Positions 56,955-64,000 of a stretch of 64,000 nucleotides of DNA are shown piece after piece (the first letter of the stretch is position 1; every line of letters starts with the position of its first letter). The DNA comes from Sphingopyxis terrae subsp. terrae NBRC 15098. GTDB taxonomy: Bacteria > Pseudomonadota > Alphaproteobacteria > Sphingomonadales > Sphingomonadaceae. The stretch lies in the NCBI RefSeq assembly GCF_001610975.1, contig NZ_CP013342.1, positions 124,001 through 188,000 of the forward strand. Direction: 5' to 3'. Both the position numbers and the translations under genes were made by a program. A model generated the notes under the pieces. The model was given only the letters and a program-made list of their open reading frames with translations, did no database searches and was not told where the DNA came from.

Positions 56955-59891
56955 ATGAATAAGAAAGCCTATTGGTTGGCAAGCGCCGTCGTGATGGCGT
57001 TGCCACAGGTCTCAAATGCTCAGGAAGTCATAGCCGAAGAGCCAGATGGCGGTGACAATGTCATCGTCGTGACAGCGCAACGTCAGGCGCAAAGCTTGCA
57101 AGACGTACCGATCGCTGTCAGCGCATTCAGCGCTGAGGCGCTTGAAAGCCAGCAGATCGAAAATGCCTCGGATCTACAGCTGACGCTGCCCAATGTATCT
57201 TTCTCGAAAGGCAATTTCACCTCAGCTTCATTCACTATTCGCGGCGTTGGCGACCTGTGCGTCGGCGTCACCTGCGATGCTGCGACCGCAATCCATGTCA
57301 ATGGATCCCCCTTGTTCGGAACACGCCTGTTCGAGACCGAATATTTCGATCTGGAAAGGATTGAAGTCCTTCGCGGACCTCAAGGCACCCTGTTCGGCCG
57401 GAATGCGACCTCCGGGGTCGTGAATGTTGTGACCGCGAAACCCAAACTCTCCCGTTTCGAGGCTGAAGCGCAATTCGAGTATGGCAATTTCAACAGCATC
57501 GAAGCGCGTGGCATGGTCAACGTCCCGATCGGGGATATGATCGGCGTGAGGCTGGCGGGCATATATGTGAACCGCGACGGTTATACGACGAATCTCTATG
57601 ATGGATCGGACATCGACGCTCGGGACCTCTATGCGTTGCGAGGCTCCCTTCGTTTCGAACCCGGTCCTGATACGACGATCGATCTCATGGGCTATTATTT
57701 CCGGGAAAAGGACACGCGCCTCAGAAACCAGAAACAAACGTGCCAACGCGATCCATTGGGCGTGCTCGGATGCCTGAACAATCGACGTGATTTCGATACC
57801 ACGAACGCAAATTCAACGGTCGGTGCGACGCTCAGTTCATCCGAGTTCTTCGCCATTCAGGGCATTCCCGCCGTGCTCGGCCTCGGCAGCCTTTATGGCC
57901 CTGATGGGTTTTCCGGGTTTCAGGAGCCTGGCGATGTGCGTGTCGTCAACACGGCCTATACCCCTTTCTATTTTGCCGAAGAGCTACAGGTGCAGGCGCG
58001 CCTTGAGCAAAAATTCGGCGCGATGACCCTGACGGCCACCGGCATTTATCAGGATACTGAAGTCGATTCCAGGCAGGACTATTTTCTTGGAATTCAAAGC
58101 CGTGCCGGTTTCGCCCCGGCGCTCAATACGTTGGACTTTTTTGCGGCTAACGGATTACCGACAGGTCTTGCTCCGCCGGCGCCAGCCTTCATTCCCGGCT
58201 CTTCGGCCTATTTTTCGCCGATTGCCGGCGCTCTAATCCCGGACGGTCCGCAGGGCGTGCTGTGCACGTCGGATAATGATGATGGAAGCAGAGGCGCTTT
58301 CGAAGGGAACTCGCTGTGTTCCGAAACGCCGCTTTCTTTCGATCGATCTTCGGAACAACGCGAATCGTGGAGCGGAGAGCTCATCCTCACGAGTGACTTC
58401 GACGGGCCGTTCAATTTCCTGTTGGGCGGAATTTACGCGAAATCGAAAACCACCGACAATAGCTATTATGTGAACTCGTTTGCGCTCGATTACGCCAGTG
58501 CCGTATTGGGTTCATTCGGCTCCTTGTCGGGCGGCCTTCCGCCATCCTATTTCGCGACGTCGATGTATCGGAACAACTCGCTGGAATCGAATCTAGAGAG
58601 CTATGGCATTTTCGGCGAGGTCTATTTCGATCTAAGCGACCGGCTGACGTTGACCGGGGGGCTGCGTTACAATAATGACAAGAAGGATGTGACGGCGCGT
58701 ACGACGCTGATCAGTTTCCTGAACCCTTATGCCAATGATGGAGATCCGTTCGATACCCCGATAACGCCCCTCACCGGGCCGTCTGGGCTTTTCGATGCCG
58801 ACCCGGGGACGCCGGGCCAACAGCTCGCCCAGTTTCGCGAAGTAAGCTTCGACGAAATTACCGGACGAGCAGTTCTGGCCTTCGAGGTTACGCCGGACAA
58901 TTCACTCTATGCATCTTATTCTAGGGGTTACAAATCCGGCGGGATCAATCCTCCGCTTTCTCCGATTTTCGCCGTCAGCGAGAGTTTCGGCTCTGAAACG
59001 ATCGATGCCTTCGAGATCGGCTCCAAGAACGTCTTCGCAAACGGCGCGTTACAACTCAATGCCACCGCATTTTACTACAAATATAGTGGACTGCAGCTCA
59101 GCCGCATCGTGGCAAGAACGTCCGTGAATGACACGGTTGACGCCAATATCTGGGGTGTCGAACTGGAGTCTGTCATCAGGCCGGACCCGAACTGGCTTAT
59201 CAATCTGTCCTTCAGCTATCTCAATGCCAAGGTCGCCGGCGATCAATTCTTCTCCAATCCGCGTGATCCGGGCGGCGGGGATCCTGATGCCGTGATTATC
59301 AAGGACATCAGCAATGGTGCGCACTGCGCTGTCACGGGACCTGCGCCTGGCGTTGCTGATGCGTTCGTTGCGGGCGTAAATGCGGCTCTCGGCCTTCGCG
59401 CACCGCAGGAATTTCCTTCGGACGGCAATATCGCCTCCAGCGGCGCGTTCGGCATTTGCGGTGTCCTCGCGAGCGCTATCCCTGCGAACAGCGGGATCCA
59501 GGTATTGAGTCCTGGCGTCGAGGTTAACATCAAGGGCAACACATTGCCGCAAGCGCCGAATGTCAAGGTCTCGATGGGCGTGCAGTACACGGCAGAGGTC
59601 GGGAATGGTATGACACTCGTCCCCCGCGTCGACATTTCCATGACCGGAAAGCAATATGGCAATATCTTCAACGGCAGAATTAATCGCATCCAACCTTTCG
59701 TACAGGCTAATGCAGTTTTGCAGTTGAATGGTGCCGACGAGCGCTGGTTTGTCCGGGGGTTCGTTCAGAATATCTTCGATAGCAACTCAGTTACCGGACT
59801 TTATGTCACCGATGCATCTTCCGGTAATTTTACAAATATCTACACGCTTGATCCGCGGCGTTATGGTGTCGCGATCGGCGCAAAATTCTAA
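56955..59891 (+). CDS. TonB-dependent outer-membrane receptor (second)
   Basis: 978-aa receptor of the large sphingomonad type. Signal peptide ending VSNAQE, TonB-box-like NVIVVTAQRQAQSL, plug motif RIEVLRGPQGTLFGRNATSGVVN and a C-terminal strand ending YGVAIGAKF. I take the ATG at 56955 after GGGAGAGATAGGGT. It stands alone, with a strong stem-loop after it, so the cargo is not revealed by neighbours. Confidence 0.92.
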   Translation: MNKKAYWLASAVVMALPQVSNAQEVIAEEPDGGDNVIVVTAQRQAQSLQDVPIAVSAFSAEALESQQIENASDLQLTLPNVSFSKGNFTSASFTIRGVGDLCVGVTCDAATAIHVNGSPLFGTRLFETEYFDLERIEVLRGPQGTLFGRNATSGVVNVVTAKPKLSRFEAEAQFEYGNFNSIEARGMVNVPIGDMIGVRLAGIYVNRDGYTTNLYDGSDIDARDLYALRGSLRFEPGPDTTIDLMGYYFREKDTRLRNQKQTCQRDPLGVLGCLNNRRDFDTTNANSTVGATLSSSEFFAIQGIPAVLGLGSLYGPDGFSGFQEPGDVRVVNTAYTPFYFAEELQVQARLEQKFGAMTLTATGIYQDTEVDSRQDYFLGIQSRAGFAPALNTLDFFAANGLPTGLAPPAPAFIPGSSAYFSPIAGALIPDGPQGVLCTSDNDDGSRGAFEGNSLCSETPLSFDRSSEQRESWSGELILTSDFDGPFNFLLGGIYAKSKTTDNSYYVNSFALDYASAVLGSFGSLSGGLPPSYFATSMYRNNSLESNLESYGIFGEVYFDLSDRLTLTGGLRYNNDKKDVTARTTLISFLNPYANDGDPFDTPITPLTGPSGLFDADPGTPGQQLAQFREVSFDEITGRAVLAFEVTPDNSLYASYSRGYKSGGINPPLSPIFAVSESFGSETIDAFEIGSKNVFANGALQLNATAFYYKYSGLQLSRIVARTSVNDTVDANIWGVELESVIRPDPNWLINLSFSYLNAKVAGDQFFSNPRDPGGGDPDAVIIKDISNGAHCAVTGPAPGVADAFVAGVNAALGLRAPQEFPSDGNIASSGAFGICGVLASAIPANSGIQVLSPGVEVNIKGNTLPQAPNVKVSMGVQYTAEVGNGMTLVPRVDISMTGKQYGNIFNGRINRIQPFVQANAVLQLNGADERWFVRGFVQNIFDSNSVTGLYVTDASSGNFTNIYTLDPRRYGVAIGAKF

Positions 59892-59929
59892 TGCTTTAGC
59901 TGTCCCAATCGATCGGGAAAAATTATACC

Positions 59930-59987
59930 GCATGAAAATCGCGGCGTCGGAGGGCCAGTAGCAGGCCCTCCGACGCCGATTTCATGC
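59930..59987 (+). terminator. Long stem-loop after the TonB receptor
   Basis: GGCGTCGGAGGGCC pairs perfectly with GGCCCTCCGACGCC around a 7-nt loop, and the arms extend outward through GCATGAAA/TTTCATGC with small bulges to about 24 bp. It begins 39 nt after the receptor stop, as expected for a transcription terminator; there is no T-tract. Confidence 0.65.
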
Positions 59988-60137
59988 GCCAATTGCAGTC
60001 TTGGGCGAGGAATGGGTGTGAGATACGTCCGGCGTGCGCACTGCGGAAACTTGCGTCTCGCGCGAGCGATATGGGAGGCACATTGGCTCCTGCCCCTCGA
60101 ATCTGACCGGCCCCCACCGAGTGGTCCGCGTGGACTG

Positions 60138-60531
60138 TTAGGTGTTTAGTCCCAGCATGTGATGGAGTGGTTTCATATTGAAGATATCTGGCTTGGATTT
60201 CCGGAGCTCTTCGATGGCCTCGTAGGTTGTCTTGAAGCGCAGAGCCTTCAACTGCTTGGCGAAGTTGTAAGCGACGAGCCAGTCGCGGACATGGCGGCGC
60301 AGTTCATTGATCGACGTGTAATGGAAGGATTTGACGGTGGCCTCCTTGATGGTGCGCACCATCCGTTCGGCCTGGCCGTTGGTCCATGGGTGATAGGGCT
60401 TGGTGAGGCGATGCTCGATGCCGTTCTGCTCGCAGACACGGCCGAAGATATGGCCGATCCATCCCAGTGGGCCGCCTTGGTCCCGCTGCACGAACTGTAC
60501 GCCGTTATCTGTCAGGATGGTGTGGATCCTG
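60138..60531 (-). pseudogene. IS481 transposase, C-terminal fragment
   Basis: The 3' third of an IS481 transposase (ILTDNGVQFVQRDQGG to HHMLGLNT) plus the terminal repeat at about 60139, closely similar to the element at 35696-39158. The 5' two thirds are missing, ending exactly at the IS66 end at 60532. Confidence 0.88.
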
Positions 60532-60629
60532 GTAAGTGATAATTTTCCCCCACGCGGGGCGGACGGGCGCGGGCTTCGATTAGAAGCTGGCGCCTAATTT
60601 CGTTGTATCTAATTTCGATCGTGCTTTGC

Positions 60630-62212
60630 TCAGGCGGCGTTGGCGGTGGCACTCGTTTCGAACGTCATTTCGGCGGCCTTTGTATCGACCCAGTTCCCAG
60701 GTAGCAGGTCATCGATGGGCTCGCCGTCGCCGCGGGTGACGATGCGGGCAAGGACGTCGGCCAGGTAGGCGGCGGGGTTGATCGCACCCAGCTTGCAGGT
60801 CTCGATCAGCGACGCGATCGCCGCCCAGTTCTCGGCGCCCAGTTCGTGGCCCGCGAACAACGCATTTTTCCGTTGGAGTGCGATCGGCCGCATCGACCGC
60901 TCCACCGGGTTGTTGTCGATGTCGATCCGGCCATCGTCGAGGAACCGGACGAGCCCGGCCCAGTGGCTCAGTGCATAGTTGATCGCCTTGAGGGTCGGCG
61001 AGCCGCTGAACATGCGCCGGCGCTTGGCGTCGAGCCAGTCATGCAGCTCGTCGACGATCGGGCTGGACCGCGCCTAGCGGACGGCAAGGCGCTCCTCGGG
61101 CGTGCGACCGTGGATCTCGCGCTCGATGTTGTAGAGCAGCCCGATCCGGTGCAGCGCTTCGGTGGCGATCGGCGCGCCATCGCCCTTGCCGCCGGCGTCG
61201 AAGAAGCCGCGGCGAACATGCGCCCAGCAATAGGCCAGCACCGAGGGTCCGCCGGGACGTCCCGCCTTGCCGAACTGGCCATAGGCTTCATAGCCATCGA
61301 CCTGCAGGATGCCGTGATACTCGCCGAGGAGCTTCGCCGCCCACATGCCGCCCCGGCCCGGCATGTAGCTGTAAACGATCGCGGGTGGATCGACCCCGCC
61401 ATGCGGGCGGTCGTCGCGGACCATCGCCCACAGGTAGCCCGTCTTCGTCTTGCCGCTGCTCGGCGCCAGCACCATCGCGGTGGTCTCGTCGACGAACAGG
61501 CGATCGCTCTTCAGAAGCTCCGCCTTCTGCCGGTCGACGATCGGCTTCAGATAGCCCGCCGCGCGGCCGACCCAGCCCGCGAGCGTCGCGCGATCGATCG
61601 TCACGCCCTGGCGCGCCAACATCTGCGCCTGCCGGTAGAGCGGAAGGTGATCAGCGTATTTCTTGACGAGGATATCGGCGAGCAGCGCTTCCCTCGGCAG
61701 GCCGCCCGGCACCACATGCGCGGGAGCCTTCGCCTGCGCGACGCTATCGCCGCACGATCGGCACACCATCCTCGGCCGCACCGTCACGATGACGCGATAT
61801 TGGGCGGGGATGATGTCGAGTCGTTGGGACCGATCCTCGCCGATCCGGTGCAGCGCACCGCCGCAGCCCGCGCAGCAGCCGGCCTCCGGCGCGATCTCGA
61901 TCTCGTGACGCGGAAGATGCGCCGGCAGCGAGGCGCGGGTTCGTCCGCCGCACGCTTGCGCCGCGGCGGCGCGATGCCGGTGGCTTCCTCGCCCTGTTCG
62001 ACCAGCAGTTCGGCTTCGGCCATCGATACGTCGCGATCTTCGAGCGCCAGCGCGAGCTGGCCGCTGTCGATCTTCTCCGACCGCTTGCCGAAGTGCATGC
62101 GATTGAGGACATCAAGAAGGTGCTGGAGCCGGGCGGAGCGGAGCCGTTCGGCGATGATCATCGCCTTTAGTGCCTCGACGTCGTCGGGCAGCTCTTCCAC
62201 CCCCTCGCTCAT
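60630..62212 (-). pseudogene. tnpC: IS66 TnpC transposase with frameshift and nonsense codon
   Basis: Starts at the ATG at 62212 with MSEGVEELPDD and FGKRSEKID. A one-base loss near 61940 (after AADEP) throws it out of frame, it is readable again at 61787 (RPRMVCRSCGDS, LFVDETTAMVL, LQVDGYEAY), then a TAG at about 61071-61073 stops it before the catalytic Glu part (NNPVERSMRPIAL). Inactive. Confidence 0.85.
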
Positions 62213-62282
62213 GGTGCGGATGGATACATTATTTCGCGGTTTTCTGCCCGTTTTGTGCGGCAAGACGAGTCATTTTCACGGC

Positions 62283-62636
62283 CTATAACGCCATCACCGG
62301 ACGCGCCACACGCGGGGCATGAACACGCACCCAGTCGAGCCCTTCGATCAGCGCCGAAGCCTGCGCCGCGGTAAGGCTCATCACCCCGTCGCCGAAGCGC
62401 GGCCAGCGGAACGTGCCCGTCTCGAGCCGCTTCGTCACCAGCACCAGGCCGGTCCCGTCCCATAGCAGCAGCTTGATCCGATCGGCGCGCTTGCGGCGGA
62501 ACACGAACATGATTCCGGAGAAGGGGTCGCGGTTCAGCTCGTGCTGCACGAGCGACGCCAGGCCCACCATTCCCTTGCGGAAGTCGACCGGCTTCACCGC
62601 CACCAGCACTTTGAGTGGTCCCGGCGGGATGATCAT
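62283..62636 (-). CDS. tnpB: IS66 TnpB (IS66 Orf2)
   Basis: 117-aa IS66 Orf2-like protein (KPVDFRKGMVGLASLVQ, FVFRRKRADRIKLLLWDGTG, FRWPRFGDG). The start at 62636 overlaps the tnpA stop (ATGA). Confidence 0.9.
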   Translation of the reverse strand: MIIPPGPLKVLVAVKPVDFRKGMVGLASLVQHELNRDPFSGIMFVFRRKRADRIKLLLWDGTGLVLVTKRLETGTFRWPRFGDGVMSLTAAQASALIEGLDWVRVHAPRVARPVMAL

Positions 62637-63037
62637 GTCGACACCTGCACCGCGAGCAGCACCCGCTCGATATGGTCGGCAGTCACGCCGTCGGGAATGC
62701 GGATCGTCATGCCCTTGATGTTGATGCGGATCTCGGCGCCGCTGCCCTGCGCCTTCGGCTCCTCGACCATTGCCGGAACGAAGGCCGGCGCGTCGTCCGA
62801 TTCCATCCGTTCGCGCGCTTCCCGGCGCCAGGCGTAGAGCTGCTGCGGCAGGATATCGTTCCGGCGCGCGATATCCGCGACGTTCGCCCGCGGCGCCATA
62901 CTCTCGGCGATGATCCGGGCCTTCGCTTCCGGCGTCCACTGCCGACGCTCGCGACCCGCCGGGATCACCTCCATCGGGCGAGCACGACCGTTCCCGTTGC
63001 TTTCGAAGCTACTTTCGAACGTCGTTACATCGCCCAT
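62633..63037 (-). CDS. tnpA: IS66 TnpA (IS66 Orf1)
   Basis: 134-aa HTH accessory protein (EAKARIIAESMAPRANVADIARRND, LPQQLYAWRREARERM). Open; differs clearly from the tnpA at 36529. Confidence 0.88.
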   Translation of the reverse strand: MGDVTTFESSFESNGNGRARPMEVIPAGRERRQWTPEAKARIIAESMAPRANVADIARRNDILPQQLYAWRREARERMESDDAPAFVPAMVEEPKAQGSGAEIRINIKGMTIRIPDGVTADHIERVLLAVQVST

Positions 63038-63162
63038 CGCTAGTTACGCTCCCGATACAGAAGGCGCGCAACATAACGATCTCAGAACATTCGAAAATGT
63101 GGGGGTAAATTAGCGCTTACGGTGGCCTGCTGCCGGTTTGGTGGACACCGAGATAAGTTCAT

Positions 63163-64000
63163 TCAGGCTACCCCAGCTTCACGTTCGAAGTCGATAGGAC
63201 TGAGGTAACCCAAGGTCGAGTGACGCCGGGTCGGGTTGTAGAAGCATTCGATATAATCGAACACGTCGGCCTTCGCCTGCGCCCTCGTGCGGTAGATCTT
63301 CTTCCCGATCCGCTCGGTCTTGAGCGAGGAGAAGAAGCTCTCCATGGCGGCATTATCCCATACATTGCCGGACCGGCTCATTGAGCAGGTGACCCCATTG
63401 TCGGCCATGAGCCGCTGGAACTGCTCGCTGTTATACTGGCTGCCCTGATCCGAGTGATGCAGGAGAGCATCGGGCTTGCCGCGCCGCCAGATCGCCATGA
63501 TCAGCGCATCGGTGACGAGCTGGGCTGTCATGTTGGGAGTCATCGACCATCCGACCACCCGGCGCGAGAACAGGTCGATCACCGCAGCAACATAGAGCCA
63601 TCCCTCGGCCGTCCAGATATAGGTGAAGTCGGCCACCCACTTCTGGTTCGGCCTGTCTGCCGTGAACTGGCGATCGAGCACGTTGCCGGCGATGACCGAA
63701 CGATCGCCGTGATCCTTGGGAAGCCCGCGTCGCCGCGGCCTCGCTCGCAGACCCTGCGCCCGCATGAGCCGTTCGATCCGGTGCAGGCCGCAGGACACCC
63801 CATCGGCCAGCAGGTCGTGCCAGACACGGCGCGCGCCATAAGTGCGATAACTTCCTACATGGCTGGCACGGACCTTCGCACCGATCACCTCGTCGTCGCG
63901 GGCACGCTGCGACGGCGGGCGGATCAGCCAGGCATGGAAGCCGCTTCGCGAGACACCGAGCGCCCCGCACATCCATGCCACCGGCCAGATCCCTCGGTGC
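63163..64000 (-). CDS. IS3-family OrfB transposase, 5' end beyond window
   Basis: The DDE integrase core is complete: ADFTYIWTAEG, HHSDQGSQYNSEQF and NAAMESFFSSLKTE. The frame stays open to the right edge (WPVAWMCGALGVSRSG), as expected if it is fused to OrfA by frameshift outside the window, so I treat it as partial rather than starting at the GTG at 63981. The element's left end should lie near 63123-63150. Different from the IS3 remnant at 20938-21986. Confidence 0.88.
   Translation of the reverse strand, partial: HRGIWPVAWMCGALGVSRSGFHAWLIRPPSQRARDDEVIGAKVRASHVGSYRTYGARRVWHDLLADGVSCGLHRIERLMRAQGLRARPRRRGLPKDHGDRSVIAGNVLDRQFTADRPNQKWVADFTYIWTAEGWLYVAAVIDLFSRRVVGWSMTPNMTAQLVTDALIMAIWRRGKPDALLHHSDQGSQYNSEQFQRLMADNGVTCSMSRSGNVWDNAAMESFFSSLKTERIGKKIYRTRAQAKADVFDYIECFYNPTRRHSTLGYLSPIDFEREAGVA

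Larger units (their letters stand above)
60532..63120 (-). mobile_element. Third IS66-family element, different subtype
   Basis: 2589 bp bounded by GTAAGTGATAATTTTCCCCC and, inverted at the right, GTAAGCGCTAATTTACCCCC. The flanking octamers GGATCCTG and GGTGGCCT do not match, so no target duplication remains and the flanks come from different places. tnpA and tnpB are open, tnpC is broken. Confidence 0.88.

Noticed and set aside
1..64000. CRISPR array, prophage structural genes, conjugation genes or complete tRNA genes
   Set aside because: I saw no regularly spaced repeats, capsid or tail genes, relaxase or type IV secretion genes, or full tRNA fold in the window; I could not run tRNA or repeat-finding software.

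Overview
The window is GC-rich DNA from an alphaproteobacterium. Two long TonB-dependent receptors, a CYP153-type alkane hydroxylase, several acyl-CoA ligases and acyl-CoA dehydrogenases, and many IS5 (IS427 group), IS66, IS481, IS3 and ISL3 elements point to a sphingomonad (Sphingopyxis, Novosphingobium or Sphingobium type). This is inferred from gene content only. No rRNA or tRNA gene and no CRISPR array is visible.

Layout. (1) 1-7.7 kb is an island edge: a type I restriction methyltransferase (hsdM) running off the left end, an IS5 copy (A), a P4-type integrase with clustered repeats and a tRNA-Leu-like 17-mer in front of it, then fused remains of an ISL3 and an IS66 element. (2) 7.9-21 kb is a catabolic locus. 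One leftward operon (gntR, flavin oxidoreductase, Cys-less thiolase-like aldolase, DUF35 partner, two acyl-CoA dehydrogenase subunits, acyl-CoA ligase, Baeyer-Villiger monooxygenase, alpha/beta hydrolase) faces a rightward CYP153-ferredoxin pair across a promoter with two CTTATAAG sites. A further acyl-CoA dehydrogenase gene after the ferredoxin is destroyed by IS5 copy B and an IS3 remnant. (3) 22-24.3 kb holds a MarR regulator, a hydrolase and a hotdog thioesterase. (4) 24.5-34.8 kb is a second uptake and hydrolysis locus: TonB receptor, type-B carboxylesterase, two beta-lactamase-fold serine hydrolases, an atypical M28-like protein, a GntR regulator and an acyl-CoA ligase, linked by two copies of the operator-like palindrome ATTATCGATAAT. 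(5) 35.7-39.2 kb is an IS481 element with an intact IS66 nested inside it. (6) 39.2-54.6 kb is a broken Mla-type lipid-transport operon. Its ATPase gene was cut by an IS5 copy, and the two halves now lie about 12.4 kb apart on opposite strands next to inverted identical copies C and D, so the 11.6 kb between them appears to have inverted. The inverted segment carries a truncated thiolase, a TetR gene, another IS5, a Nudix hydrolase, a UbiB-like kinase, a MarR gene and an EmrA-EmrB-OprM type efflux operon. (7) 54.6-64 kb has an exported protein of unknown function, a second TonB receptor, and a terminal pile-up of IS481, IS66 and IS3 pieces.

How it may work together: CYP153 plus ferredoxin would hydroxylate a hydrophobic substrate. 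The BVMO and hydrolase would turn a ketone into an ester and cleave it. The ligase, the heteromeric acyl-CoA dehydrogenase and the Ltp2/DUF35-like aldolase would shorten the CoA-activated chain. The second locus looks built to import an ester- or amide-containing molecule, hydrolyse it in the envelope and activate the released acid. Neither substrate can be named from sequence alone.
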